Below are positions 8,024 to 16,857 of a DNA stretch of 64,000 bases, in pieces. Location of the stretch: the NCBI RefSeq assembly GCF_037976825.1, contig NZ_CP150269.1, forward strand, positions 5,841,501 to 5,905,500. Direction: 5' to 3'. This DNA is from Paenibacillus sp. FSL K6-1330 (lineage in GTDB: Bacteria > Bacillota > Bacilli > Paenibacillales > Paenibacillaceae). A program made the translations under genes and the position numbers. Below the pieces are notes generated by a model, which did not search any database, was not told the DNA's origin, and saw nothing but the letters and a program-made list of their open reading frames with translations. Positions within the stretch are counted from its first letter, which is position 1; each line of letters begins with the position of its first letter.

Positions 8024-8076
8024 AAGAAAAAAACGAGTCCAGAGTAAGCAAAAATGCCCACTTCAAACTCGTTTTG
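8024..8076 (-). terminator. Terminator of the fru operon
   Basis: Read on the minus strand, AAAACGAGT pairs with ACTCGTTTT across a 28-base internal region, followed by a T-rich tract. It lies directly after the fruA stop. Confidence 0.7.
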
Positions 8077-8093
8077 TCTCATCTATATGAATC

Positions 8094-10058
8094 CTAATTA
8101 CGTTCAAGCGGCTTCTTCCATAGACCAAGCAGCATGCCTGATATTACCGCGCCAATGAGGACGGCCAGCAAGAACAGAAGCGCATGATTCGCCAGTGCGG
8201 CAACAAAAATCCCCCCATGAGGAGCAGGGACGTTAATGCTCCACAGCTGCGTCAACCCACCGGCAACCGCCGAGCCTAGGATACAGGATGTCAGCACACG
8301 CAACGGATCGGCTGCGGCAAACGGGATCGCGCCCTCCGTTATGAAGGAAAGGCCCATCACGTAGTTGGTCACGCCGGACTTTCGTTCCTGCTCCGTAAAC
8401 TTATGCTTGAAGAACGTCGTTGCCAGCGCAATGGCGAGCGGAGGAACCATCCCGCCAGCCATAACCGCAGCCATCATGGCACCGTTCGTGTTGCCGCTGG
8501 ATGTAAATACGCCGATCGCAAATGCATAAGCCGCTTTATTAAAGGGACCGCCCATATCAATTGACATCATTCCACCCAGAATAAGACCGAGAATCACGGC
8601 GTTGCCGGTACCCAGATTGTTCAGAATATCAACCAGACCGAGATTGATCCAGCTGAAGAACGGATCAAACAGGTAGAACATAATTGTTCCGGTGACAAGG
8701 AGGCCGACAACCGGGTACAGCAGAATCGGCTTTAAGCCGTCAAGTGCTTTTGGCAGTCCGGCAAATGCTTTGCGCAGCAGGATCACCACATACCCCGCCA
8801 AGAAACCTGCCGCAAGTCCGCCTAGGAATCCCGAATTGGAATTGAGGGCCATCAGGCCTCCGACCATGCCGGGCATCAATGCCGGACGATCACCTATACT
8901 CAGTGCAATGAATCCCGCCAGAACCGGAATCAGGAAGTGGAAGGCGCCGTCTCCCCCGCCAATCGTCTGCAGCAGCTGAAAGAGGGGATGATGTTCACCT
9001 GCAAGCTGCTCGATCAGGAAGGAGACAGCCAGAAGAATGCCGCCTCCCACGACGAATGGCAGCATTTGCGAAATACCATTCATCAGGTCCTTATACACTT
9101 TAGTGCCAATACTGCCCTTCTCTTTCGTCTGCGACTCACCGCCGCCTTCGCTCCGGTAGATCGGCGCATCGCCGCTCATCGCCTTGCGAATCAGCTCCTC
9201 CGATTTGCGGATACCGTCGCTGACAGGTCGCTGGAGCACGGGCTTTCCGTTAAAACGGACCATTTCCACGTTTTTGTCGGCCGCAATGATGACGCCTGCA
9301 GCCCTGCGGATTTCCTCTTCCGTCAACACGTTTTGCGCACCTTCCGAGCCATTGGTCTCTACCCGAATTTCGACGCCCATTTCCTGGGCTTTCTTCTTCA
9401 GGGCATCTTCAGCCATAAATGTATGGGCAATACCGGTTGGGCACGCCGTTACGGCAACAACAAAAGCTTCCGAGGTTCCGGCAGAAGCATTCCGTTGGTC
9501 AGATTCGGGAGCGCCGCCGGACTCCTGACGGTTGTTCTCGGCTTCCTTTTGTGCAGCTTCCCTTTTTTTAGCCGCTTCCCTCTCCGCTTTGGCGGCTTCT
9601 TCTACCGCCTGCTTCGAATCGAATAAAGCCGTCACTTCCCCGGGCGTGTTCGTATTCATCAATTGACCGATGAATTCCGCATCGATCAGCAGCCGTGATA
9701 GCGCTGCAAGGGTACGGAGATGGGTATTCCCGGCTCCTTCCGGAGCAGCGATCATAAAAAACACATACGCCGCCTCTCCGTCCAGCGCTTCAAAATCCAC
9801 GCCCTGTCTGCTCTTGGCAAACACAACGGTTGGTTCATTAACCGCTTTCGTCTTTGCGTGCGGCATCGCGATGCCGCCCCCGATCCCCGTACTGGATTCG
9901 GCTTCACGCTTCAGAATCATCTCTTTAAACAAGACCGGATCGTTGATCCGTCCGCTTGCTGCCAGGCTTGCGATCAATTCATCAATGGCTGCCTCCTTCG
10001 TGACCGCCTTCAGGTCCATGATCATCGTTTCTTGTATCATTAAATCCGTAATTTTCAT
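8094..10058 (-). CDS. fruA: PTS fructose transporter, fused EIIA-EIIB-EIIC
   Basis: It imports fructose and phosphorylates it to fructose-1-phosphate using phosphate from HPr. The 654 residues read: EIIA (about 1-150, phospho-His67 in MPHAKT), a Lys/Glu/Ala-rich linker (about 152-193), EIIB (about 200-295, phospho-Cys206 in ACPTGIAHT), then a membrane EIIC (about 320-650) with some eight to ten helices and the GPFNKAAYA and FITEGAIPF motifs. AAGGGAG lies about 10 bases before the ATG. It is the last gene of fruR-fruK-fruA, 83 bases after fruK. The product F1P is the substrate of FruK and the usual inducer for FruR. Confidence 0.96.
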   Translation of the reverse strand: MKITDLMIQETMIMDLKAVTKEAAIDELIASLAASGRINDPVLFKEMILKREAESSTGIGGGIAMPHAKTKAVNEPTVVFAKSRQGVDFEALDGEAAYVFFMIAAPEGAGNTHLRTLAALSRLLIDAEFIGQLMNTNTPGEVTALFDSKQAVEEAAKAEREAAKKREAAQKEAENNRQESGGAPESDQRNASAGTSEAFVVAVTACPTGIAHTFMAEDALKKKAQEMGVEIRVETNGSEGAQNVLTEEEIRRAAGVIIAADKNVEMVRFNGKPVLQRPVSDGIRKSEELIRKAMSGDAPIYRSEGGGESQTKEKGSIGTKVYKDLMNGISQMLPFVVGGGILLAVSFLIEQLAGEHHPLFQLLQTIGGGDGAFHFLIPVLAGFIALSIGDRPALMPGMVGGLMALNSNSGFLGGLAAGFLAGYVVILLRKAFAGLPKALDGLKPILLYPVVGLLVTGTIMFYLFDPFFSWINLGLVDILNNLGTGNAVILGLILGGMMSIDMGGPFNKAAYAFAIGVFTSSGNTNGAMMAAVMAGGMVPPLAIALATTFFKHKFTEQERKSGVTNYVMGLSFITEGAIPFAAADPLRVLTSCILGSAVAGGLTQLWSINVPAPHGGIFVAALANHALLFLLAVLIGAVISGMLLGLWKKPLERN

Positions 10059-10141
10059 GCTGGTTCACACTCCCTTGAAATCATCGTGATGACTACCACG
10101 CCATAACCGCGTCATAACCGCCGGATTCGTAGTAAAGCAGC

Positions 10142-11056
10142 TTACCATTCCGTGATCCTAACCTGCGGAAGAAGTCGATCAATCGTTTCCCGCACAGCCA
10201 AATCGTCCGAGAACGCCGTCGCGCTTCCCGAGGCGACCCCTGTCCGGAATGCCTCGATCGGATCCTTGCCCATCGCAAGCGTACCGACGAATCCGGCAAT
10301 CATCGAATCGCCGGCCCCAACAGAATTACGGACTGTACCTGACGGTACATTGGCATGATATACCCGATCAGTCGTGATAAACAGCGCCCCTTCGCCTGCC
10401 ATGGAGATAAGGACATGCTGCGCTCCTTCCTCAAGCAGCTTTCGGCCATACTCCACAAGCTTCTCGCTTGAGTCGATAACAACGCCGAATAACTCGGCCA
10501 GTTCGTGATGATTCGGCTTCACGAGGAGCGGCTTCCAAGCCAAAGCCTTCATCAGCGCCTCGCCGGTGGTGTCCATCACGAATTCGGCGCCGCTCTTCCG
10601 GCACGCTTCGATAAGACGGCCATAGAAGTCAGGACCCAGCGAAGGCGGAACGCTGCCGGACAACACAACGATATCCCCTGCTTGAAGCTGTGACAGCTTA
10701 TGAAGCAGCTCCCTTGTCTCTTCCTCATGGATGATAGGACCCAGGCCGTTGATCTCGGTCTCGTCGCCATGCTTAAGTTTGACGTTGATGCGAGTATCGT
10801 CCGCGATATTTACGAAATCAGTCCGAATTCCTTCCTTGCCCAGCATCTCGTCTATATAACAGCCGGTGAATCCGCCCAGGAAACCGATGGCCGTATTATC
10901 AGCTCCAAGCTGGTTCAGCACCCGCGATACATTAATTCCTTTCCCCCCCGGAAACTTCATGTCCCGGCTCATTCTGTTCAATCCGCCAAGCTCGATATGC
11001 TCAACTTCCACGATGTAATCAATGGAAGGATTCAGTGTTACCGTATATATCATCAT
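10142..11056 (-). CDS. fruK: 1-phosphofructokinase
   Basis: It converts fructose-1-phosphate to fructose-1,6-bisphosphate. The 304-residue PfkB-family protein starts with the typical MIYTVTLNPSIDY, has GGKGINVSRVL (about 37-47) and the catalytic NSVGAGDSMIAGF (about 247-259). The ATG at 11056 overlaps the fruR stop as ATGA, which indicates translational coupling. FruK sits between regulator and transporter, the standard order in Firmicutes. Confidence 0.95.
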   Translation of the reverse strand: MMIYTVTLNPSIDYIVEVEHIELGGLNRMSRDMKFPGGKGINVSRVLNQLGADNTAIGFLGGFTGCYIDEMLGKEGIRTDFVNIADDTRINVKLKHGDETEINGLGPIIHEEETRELLHKLSQLQAGDIVVLSGSVPPSLGPDFYGRLIEACRKSGAEFVMDTTGEALMKALAWKPLLVKPNHHELAELFGVVIDSSEKLVEYGRKLLEEGAQHVLISMAGEGALFITTDRVYHANVPSGTVRNSVGAGDSMIAGFVGTLAMGKDPIEAFRTGVASGSATAFSDDLAVRETIDRLLPQVRITEW

Positions 11057-11802
11057 GATCCCTCAATTATTTTGGTTTTCTGTGAAATGGCCTTCTTCCA
11101 TGATGCCGGCAAGGGCTCTGTAATTAGCGTCGCTTCGTTCAGATCCAGCAATTTAGCGAAGGAAACCTCACCTATTTTGCTGGAATCCGCAAGGACATAA
11201 CTGGAGGCGGACAGCTGGTGGGCTCGCCGCTTAATCAAGGCTTCTTCCGGATCCGGCGTGGTGTAGCCCATTTCTACATCCACACCGTTCGTGCCCAAAA
11301 AGCAACGGTCAAAACGGAAGTTGTCCATATTTTGCAGCGCAATGCTTCCGATGACAGCTTTGGTATGAATTTTCATCATGCCGCCCAGTAGATAGCTTTT
11401 GATTCGCTTGCTTACCAGCGCTTCAATGTGGGATAAACCGTTTGTAACAACCGTGACGTCCTTCGCGTCGATGAACGGTATCATCGCCAGCGTGGTCGTT
11501 CCCGCATCGAGGTAAATGCTTTCTCCATCCTCTACCTGTGCGGCCGCTAAACGAGCAACGCCATTTTTTTGTTGAATGTTTTTGAACGTTTTTTCCTCAA
11601 TTCCAGGTTCCTGTATCTTAGGACTCGGCAGAGCCGCTCCGCCATGAATGCGCTTTAATAATTGACGTTCTTCAAGATCGATCAAATCACGCCTTACTGT
11701 TGATTCCGAAGCTTCAAGGAGTTCAACCAATTCCTGCAGCTTCACGACGCCGCGTTCTTGCAAGCGCTCTAGAATGATTCGGTATCTTTCTTCCGTCAGC
11801 AT
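11053..11802 (-). CDS. fruR: DeoR-family regulator of the fructose operon
   Basis: A repressor of the fructose operon. It binds DNA through an N-terminal DeoR helix-turn-helix (about residues 5-55, with LEASESTVRRDLIDLEE) and senses a sugar phosphate through the C-terminal DeoRC domain (about 75-235, with DAGTTT and TNGLSHIE). The start is ATG 11802, preceded by GAGGAGGGG. An in-frame ATG 27 codons upstream would extend into the operator region and lacks a ribosome site. The 250-residue length is normal for the family. It heads the operon and probably represses its own promoter through the phased repeats at 11846-11876. Confidence 0.93.
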   Translation of the reverse strand: MLTEERYRIILERLQERGVVKLQELVELLEASESTVRRDLIDLEERQLLKRIHGGAALPSPKIQEPGIEEKTFKNIQQKNGVARLAAAQVEDGESIYLDAGTTTLAMIPFIDAKDVTVVTNGLSHIEALVSKRIKSYLLGGMMKIHTKAVIGSIALQNMDNFRFDRCFLGTNGVDVEMGYTTPDPEEALIKRRAHQLSASSYVLADSSKIGEVSFAKLLDLNEATLITEPLPASWKKAISQKTKIIEGS

Positions 11803-11845
11803 AATGAATCCCCTCCTCATTGCATATAGTACCATAACTATCTCG

Positions 11846-11876
11846 AAAAACAATCTAAAACTTTCAAAAACATTCA
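11846..11876 (-). promoter_or_regulatory. Candidate FruR operator: three phased direct repeats
   Basis: Read on the minus strand, TGAATGTTTTT, TGAAAGTTTT and AGATTGTTTTT follow each other at about 10-11 bp, one helical turn. They lie 45-75 bases upstream of fruR. Tandem direct repeats are typical of DeoR-family operators. Confidence 0.55.
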
Positions 11877-11977
11877 TAATCATTCAGGTGATCCGAGAAT
11901 CATTTACCATATCGAATCATTTCCATTCGCCATTTTTTGCTTGTTCATGACAGTTTACCCATTATCAAGCCGGCAAG

Positions 11978-12029
11978 TGTCGAAACATCACATAAACGTT
12001 TGTAACCTGCAGCCTCTACACTATATACT
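11978..12029 (+). promoter_or_regulatory. Promoter of the J-like gene with an upstream Spo0A box
   Basis: TTGTAA (12000-12005) and TATACT (12024-12029) are 18 bp apart, giving a sigma-A promoter 40 bases before the gene. A perfect 0A box, TGTCGAA, lies at 11978-11984, just upstream of the -35. A 7-mer can occur by chance, so the Spo0A link is tentative. Confidence 0.45.
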
Positions 12030-12070
12030 GGTAAATAGGAAACTCTCACAGTATAGAAGAGGTGACATGA

Positions 12071-12988
12071 ATGGACCAATTGAAAGAAGCCTATGAGCGA
12101 ATGGGTCTACCGGAGGATGCAACCAAGGAACAGCTCGACGACCGGTATACGCTGCTCATGCGCCAAACCCGCTCACATCAAAGGCGGGAGCCGGACCGGG
12201 CGGAGGAGTTCGAAGCCGAGTTTGCCGAAATCACCAAGGCCTATAAATTCATCCTTGAAGAAAAGAACCGTAAAGCTTTGGAAGAGATGAATCAGAAACG
12301 GTACGGCAAATATAAAAGGTTTGCCGGGACAGCGGAGAAAACCGATCATTTCTTCCGTTATTATAAATTTCATGTGCTCGGCGGTATTGCTCTAGTCGGC
12401 GTACTCATTTATATCGTGATCAGCATGTTCAATCATCAGGCCGAGAAAGAACGGTTAGCCAATCTGCCCCCGGTTGATCTGGAAGTCATGTTCCTCGGAT
12501 CTTATATGAATCAGGATGGAGGACAAGACCTCAAACCGATCGAAGACGCAATTCTGGCGCAATTTCCCGATTGGAAACGCGTAACCGTTAACATTAACTA
12601 TGTACCGCCTCTGGATTCCAACAATCCGCAGGATGCAGCCATGCTGCAAAAGGCACTGCTTGTACTGTCCACCGAGCGCCCGGACCTGTACATTATGGAT
12701 CAGACTGCCTTTGATTGGGTGGGCAATCAAGGGATGGTACGTCCGCTCGAAGCGGAGGTTGAAGGCGAACTGAAGGAACTGCTCACGCCGGAGATGCTGA
12801 TAAAGGGGAAAAATGAGGAAGACGGTTCGGAGCATGTGTATGCCGTTGATATTATGGGCAGCCCGCTTGGCGAAGAACTGCCTGTCCTTAAGAAAGAAAT
12901 GTTTGCGGGCATTCGTGAAGGCACGGAACGTGACGCAAATGCATTGCGCTTCATTAAGCAATATTTGGAGACGTCCAAGCAACAATAG
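12071..12988 (+). CDS. Membrane-anchored J-domain-like protein without HPD
   Basis: The 305-residue protein begins like a J domain (YERMGLPEDATKEQLDDRY, residues 8-26), followed by a helix pair ending in FAEITKAYKFIL. The loop that should carry the DnaK-activating His-Pro-Asp instead reads RSHQRREPDRA, so it is unlikely to stimulate DnaK in the usual way. One membrane helix lies at about residues 103-122 and a roughly 180-residue acidic domain of unknown family follows. The topology suggests a cytosolic J-like part and an external or lumenal C-terminal domain. GAGGTGACATG gives the start. I do not recognise a characterised homologue. Confidence 0.75.
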   Translation: MDQLKEAYERMGLPEDATKEQLDDRYTLLMRQTRSHQRREPDRAEEFEAEFAEITKAYKFILEEKNRKALEEMNQKRYGKYKRFAGTAEKTDHFFRYYKFHVLGGIALVGVLIYIVISMFNHQAEKERLANLPPVDLEVMFLGSYMNQDGGQDLKPIEDAILAQFPDWKRVTVNINYVPPLDSNNPQDAAMLQKALLVLSTERPDLYIMDQTAFDWVGNQGMVRPLEAEVEGELKELLTPEMLIKGKNEEDGSEHVYAVDIMGSPLGEELPVLKKEMFAGIREGTERDANALRFIKQYLETSKQQ

Positions 12989-13015
12989 ATGCTCCCATCC
13001 GATATGAACAACAAA

Positions 13016-13064
13016 AACAGCCTCGCTGCTTAGCCTTATGGCCAAACAGCCGAGGCTGTTTTTA
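13016..13064. terminator. Bidirectional terminator, J-like gene and lipoprotein gene
   Basis: AACAGCCTCG and CGAGGCTGTT form a 10-bp stem with further partial pairing inside, followed by TTTTT on the plus strand and a T-rich run on the minus strand. Confidence 0.75.
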
Positions 13065-13070
13065 TGCGCA

Positions 13071-13961
13071 TTATTGATTAACGATCGAGCTCAAGGATGT
13101 AAAGGCATGCGTGGCAAATCCTTCGGAAGGTTCACGGTGAGGGTTATTGACGCGGAAAATATACCCCTGACCGTCAATCTCATCCACAATGTACATCTTG
13201 GTCAGGCTCTCACCTTCGCCTATCATGTACACGGACGCCTCCTCCATGCCCTTATGCTTCTCATTGTCGCCAGCCTCACGAACTTTACCCACCTCGGCAA
13301 GCTCTTTCTCCGCTTCCCGCTTGAGTTCATCCTCGTTATAATCCGAAGGCAGCTTCGTTATCTCGACATAATAATCTGGATCCACATTCATGGTCAGTTT
13401 GTTGGTCTTTGCATCAAAGGAAAAGATATCAAATATATACAGCGCGTAGCCATCACCCTTGGCCAGTTTAGCTGTTTTGGTCTCTTTCATGCCCTCCAGC
13501 TCAAGTTCAAAATCCTGGGTTGCTGGCAGCTGCGCGTTCTCTGAACCCGTGCCCCCGCCTCCCTCTACCACCGTCAGCTTGGTGAGGATCAGTTGTTTCA
13601 ATTCCTCTTCGCCCTCAATGGGCTGCTCCCAATACTCATACGAGACGGACTCATCTCCCTGAAGCTTGGATATCACTTGGTCCATACCAGCGCCCAGACG
13701 GAACGCGGTAGGGCCATCTGCTGTTTCAATTTCAACGGAATTGTTATCAATTTGACCTACATAGGTACCAGTTCCCTGCTTAATCTCGTACTTCGGCTCT
13801 TCGACGGGTTCAACCGGTTCCTTGACATTATCCTCTATTGGATTCGGATTAGCCGGCGGCTGAGAAGTTGGGTCTTCACCTCCGCATGCCGTTATCGCCA
13901 TCAGCAGCATTGCAGCGGTCGTTAATGCGATCATTTTGCTCAAATGCCTTCGCTTAGCCAT
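13071..13961 (-). CDS. Secreted lipoprotein of unknown function
   Basis: A 296-residue exported protein. The signal peptide starts MAKRRHLSKM, has a hydrophobic core and ends in the lipobox ITAC (Cys near residue 26). A Pro/Glu-rich spacer (residues about 30-57) follows, then a mixed alpha/beta domain with repeated acidic stretches and no motif I can name. The start at 13961 has GGAGGTGG immediately upstream. An earlier in-frame ATG lacks one. It is monocistronic and convergent with the J-like gene. A cell-surface role is likely from the lipobox, but the function is unknown. Confidence 0.8.
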   Translation of the reverse strand: MAKRRHLSKMIALTTAAMLLMAITACGGEDPTSQPPANPNPIEDNVKEPVEPVEEPKYEIKQGTGTYVGQIDNNSVEIETADGPTAFRLGAGMDQVISKLQGDESVSYEYWEQPIEGEEELKQLILTKLTVVEGGGGTGSENAQLPATQDFELELEGMKETKTAKLAKGDGYALYIFDIFSFDAKTNKLTMNVDPDYYVEITKLPSDYNEDELKREAEKELAEVGKVREAGDNEKHKGMEEASVYMIGEGESLTKMYIVDEIDGQGYIFRVNNPHREPSEGFATHAFTSLSSIVNQ

Positions 13962-14134
13962 AAAACCACCTCCATTATGATTAACGGGAAACTTATGGAA
14001 TATGTTGCACAATCATCGCCTTTTTGGCTTATGCTCACAGTACCCGCCCCAAAACGACAAGAGCATTCCCTTTTCCCATCAAACAAGGTATTCTAGTAAT
14101 ACAAGATTCAATTAGTTGATAAAGGGAGATGTTC

Positions 14135-14992
14135 ATGTCTGGTAAAATTAGAATTTTTGCTGACAGTACTTGCGACTTACCACCTTCATGGATAGAAGAA
14201 TATAATATCGGCATCGTTCCGCTTTACGTCGTATTCGGAGAACAATCCTTGCGCGACGGAGTCGACATTACGCCGGAACAGCTATACGCCAAAGTCGACC
14301 AGATCGGCAGCCTGCCCAAAACAGCGGCACCTTCTCCGTCTGACTTCATTGCGGCCTTCACGCCTTCCATTGAACAAGGCGAGGATATCCTGTTCCTCAG
14401 CATTTCTTCAGAGCTTTCTTCCACCTACCAAAATGCGTTGATCGCCGCAGGTGAGCTGCCCGAGGGCCGGGTTGCCGTGTTTGATTCACGCAATCTTTCC
14501 TCCGGCATCGGACTGCTTGTCATGAAGGCTGTTCACGCGGCCAATGAAGGTTTATCCATACCGCAAATTGTGGAGCTATTAAGCCGTACGGTAAATGAAG
14601 TGGAGTGCGAATTCGTTGTCGATACGCTGGATTACTTGTATAAAGGCGGACGCTGTTCCGGCATGCAAAACATCATCGGCAGCCTGCTGAAAATCCGCCC
14701 CGTTATCAAAGTCGTGGACGGCGGCATGATCCCCGCTTACAAGGTACGCGGCAAAAAAGAGAAGGCACTGGAGCAGATGATCCAAAATGCGCTGGCTCAA
14801 GTGGACAAAATGGACAATGATCTGATTGTTGTTGTACATACCATGGCCGAAGAGGAAGCCCGCTTCCTGCAGAAGCAGCTGCAGGAGAAAACAGGCGCAC
14901 GGCAGGTTAGCATTTCTACGGCGGGTTGCGTCATTTGCAGCCACTGCGGTCCTCAAACCGTCGGTCTCATGTATACCAAGAGGCCTTCATAA
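14135..14992 (+). CDS. DegV family fatty-acid-binding protein
   Basis: A cytosolic protein of 285 residues in the DegV/FakB family. These bind a fatty acid in a two-lobed fold, and FakB members present it to the kinase FakA for phosphorylation. Visible family marks are the N-terminal IRIFADSTCDLP, SPSDF near residue 68, and LDYLYKGGRCS (about 164-174) at the ligand site. The start is ATG 14135, seven bases after AAAGGGA. The ATG at 14129 is too close to that site. No fakA is nearby. A terminator follows directly. Confidence 0.92.
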   Translation: MSGKIRIFADSTCDLPPSWIEEYNIGIVPLYVVFGEQSLRDGVDITPEQLYAKVDQIGSLPKTAAPSPSDFIAAFTPSIEQGEDILFLSISSELSSTYQNALIAAGELPEGRVAVFDSRNLSSGIGLLVMKAVHAANEGLSIPQIVELLSRTVNEVECEFVVDTLDYLYKGGRCSGMQNIIGSLLKIRPVIKVVDGGMIPAYKVRGKKEKALEQMIQNALAQVDKMDNDLIVVVHTMAEEEARFLQKQLQEKTGARQVSISTAGCVICSHCGPQTVGLMYTKRPS

Positions 14993-15011
14993 TATTTATC
15001 ATCCGAAAAAG

Positions 15012-15052
15012 ACAGTCCTGCTTTATAACGCTCTGCTGCAGGACTGTTTTTT
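15012..15052 (+). terminator. Terminator of the degV gene
   Basis: ACAGTCCTGC pairs with GCAGGACTGT across 16 bases and is followed by TTTTTTC. Confidence 0.85.
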
Positions 15053-15074
15053 CTGTAGTCAGGCCTGCCTATCG

Positions 15075-15143
15075 GGCACTTAGTGCCTTATTAAACGGGC
15101 TGCCTATTGGCTAAACATGTCATCCTAGACTAAAGTCTAGGAT
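15075..15143. repeat. Two palindromes upstream of the LiaI/F-like membrane gene
   Basis: GGCACTTAGTGCC (15075-15087) and ATCCTAGACT-AA-AGTCTAGGAT (15122-15143) are both perfect palindromes. They lie 90-160 bases before the downstream start codon. They could be operators or RNA hairpins. Neither has a U-tract. Confidence 0.5.
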
Positions 15144-15233
15144 AAACATTCCCCGAAGGACCGAGGACATCCCCATCCATAACATGGTATTCTTGGATTA
15201 ATCAATCTACAAAAGGAAAGGAACGAAGTTTGT

Positions 15234-15737
15234 ATGACAAAACGTACAATCTTGGCACCGCTGCTCATCCTGCTCGGCGCATACTTGCTCTTAAACCAAG
15301 GCGGATCGGTAGGCGCCGGTTCCATCTTCGCCACATTCTGGCCTACCTTGTTCGTGATCCCGTTAGGCCTGTTTTTTCACTGGATGTACTTCTCGCTGGT
15401 TGGACGACAGGGTATCGGACTGTTGATACCGGGCGGCATTCTGCTCACAGCTGGTATTGTCAGCCAAATCGCTTCCTTGTTTGACTCGTGGGGTTCCATG
15501 TGGCCCGGCTTTATTCTGGCTGTTGCGGCAGGGCTGTTCGAGTTCTACTGGTTCGGATCGCGTAACAAGTGGCTGCTCATCCCAATTAACATTCTAACCG
15601 TATTGTCGCTGCTGTTCTTCGTGGTATTCTCAATCGTACCCGTGCTGAATTACCTGTCCGTCGTGCAGCCTGTCATCGCCGTGCTGCTTGTGCTTGGCGG
15701 AGCTTGGCTGATGCTCGGACGGAAGAGACACGGTTAA
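15234..15737 (+). CDS. Membrane protein with LiaI/LiaF-like transmembrane region
   Basis: A 167-residue protein made almost wholly of hydrophobic helices (about six), with a short basic C-terminus (RKRHG). The repeated pattern of a Gly-rich helix, a turn with FWPTLFVIPLGL and another helix resembles the membrane half of LiaF encoded at 60.5-61.6 kb, which has FWPVFIIWFGL at the matching place. It lacks the soluble LiaF C-terminal domain. Related small proteins occur in envelope-stress systems, but here it stands alone. AAAGGAAAGGA precedes the start by about 10 bases. Function unknown. Confidence 0.75.
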   Translation: MTKRTILAPLLILLGAYLLLNQGGSVGAGSIFATFWPTLFVIPLGLFFHWMYFSLVGRQGIGLLIPGGILLTAGIVSQIASLFDSWGSMWPGFILAVAAGLFEFYWFGSRNKWLLIPINILTVLSLLFFVVFSIVPVLNYLSVVQPVIAVLLVLGGAWLMLGRKRHG

Positions 15738-15769
15738 GCATCCGCTGCGCTAAACTGTTAACAACGCAT

Positions 15770-15809
15770 AAAGGCACTCCGAAGGTTGGTTAACCTTCGG
15801 AGTGCCTTT
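15770..15809. terminator. Bidirectional terminator, membrane gene and glpX
   Basis: A perfect 18-bp stem (AAAGGCACTCCGAAGGTT and its complement) with the 4-base loop GGTT. Confidence 0.85.
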
Positions 15810-15837
15810 ATTATGCTATGGATGCCCTGCGTAAGCA

Positions 15838-16815
15838 TCAAGAAGAGGCAGCAGCAGCTAAGGTTTCACTGCTGTGAAACAGATGATGAACGCTGCGGAT
15901 ATAACGGACGGTTCTCGTGCCGGAGTACATCATGACGGAATGCGTTTCGGCCCGCTGACCTGGCATATACTTCACGCCGCGCAGGAAATCGCCAGCTGTC
16001 ACGCCGGTAGCCACGAATAATACGCCTTCTCGCCCTACCATATCCTCCATCGTCAGCAGCTGCTCCGGATGTTTCAGCCCCATGTCCTGGCATCTAATAA
16101 AATCCTCCGGTGTCTCCGGTATAAGCCGTCCCTGAATTTCTCCGCCCAGGCATTTCAAAGCGGCGGCAGCGAGAACGCCTTCCGGAGCCCCTCCGGAGCC
16201 CACATAGAGATCGACTTCACTGTCGGTGCAGGTCTCGATCGCTCCCATGACATCTCCGTGACTCAACAATTTAATCCTTACCCCGGACTCTCGCAAAGCC
16301 TTGATCATCGCGCTGTGTCGCTCACGATCGAGAATGGATACCGTCATCTCCGACAGCGGCTTTGATAAGATCTCCGATGCTTTTCGAAGGGTTACCTCAA
16401 TCGGATCATTCAAACTCAGCTTGCCCGTAAGCTCGGGTCCAACCGCGAGCTTATGCATGTAAATATCGGGTGCATGCAGAAGGGTTCCGCGGGGAGCTGC
16501 CGCAATCACGGACAACGCGTTGTTCAGCCCGCTGGCCACCGTTTCCGTTCCTTCGAGCGGATCCACCGCTACGTCCATCTTCGGACCTTTGCGGTTCCCT
16601 ACGCGCTCTCCAATATACAGCATGGGCGCTTCATCCATCTCACCTTCTCCTATGACAACGACCCCATCCATCGCTGCGGAATCAAAATGCTTGCGCATGG
16701 CAACCGTCGCGGCTTCATCAGCACTGTTCTTGTCACCTCTTCCTGTCCACCGGGCGGATTGCAGCGCCGCTTCCTCTGTCACTCTTACAAGCTCCAATGC
16801 TAATGAACTCTCCAT
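15838..16815 (-). CDS. glpX: Class II fructose-1,6-bisphosphatase
   Basis: It hydrolyses fructose-1,6-bisphosphate to fructose-6-phosphate, a gluconeogenic step. The 325-residue protein carries the metal-site motifs GEGEMDEAPMLYIGE (about 57-71) and DPLEGTE (about 85-91) of the GlpX family. The start is ATG 16815, with AAGGAGGG eight bases before it. An in-frame ATG ten codons upstream precedes that ribosome site and is unlikely. Downstream of ppsR and ccpN on the same strand, it belongs to a block that controls the glycolysis/gluconeogenesis switch. Confidence 0.94.
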   Translation of the reverse strand: MESSLALELVRVTEEAALQSARWTGRGDKNSADEAATVAMRKHFDSAAMDGVVVIGEGEMDEAPMLYIGERVGNRKGPKMDVAVDPLEGTETVASGLNNALSVIAAAPRGTLLHAPDIYMHKLAVGPELTGKLSLNDPIEVTLRKASEILSKPLSEMTVSILDRERHSAMIKALRESGVRIKLLSHGDVMGAIETCTDSEVDLYVGSGGAPEGVLAAAALKCLGGEIQGRLIPETPEDFIRCQDMGLKHPEQLLTMEDMVGREGVLFVATGVTAGDFLRGVKYMPGQRAETHSVMMYSGTRTVRYIRSVHHLFHSSETLAAAASS

Positions 16816-16857
16816 GAATGAATCCCTCCTTTTAGCTTTTTTCATTACCGATGCAGC

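Noticed and set aside
8937..9626. 229-codon frame antisense to fruA
   Set aside because: Shadow of the EIIB/EIIC coding sequence with no ribosome site.
10059..10141. Short repeat GCGGTTATG in the fruK-fruA gap
   Set aside because: Two imperfect copies only, no structure or terminator features. Not informative.
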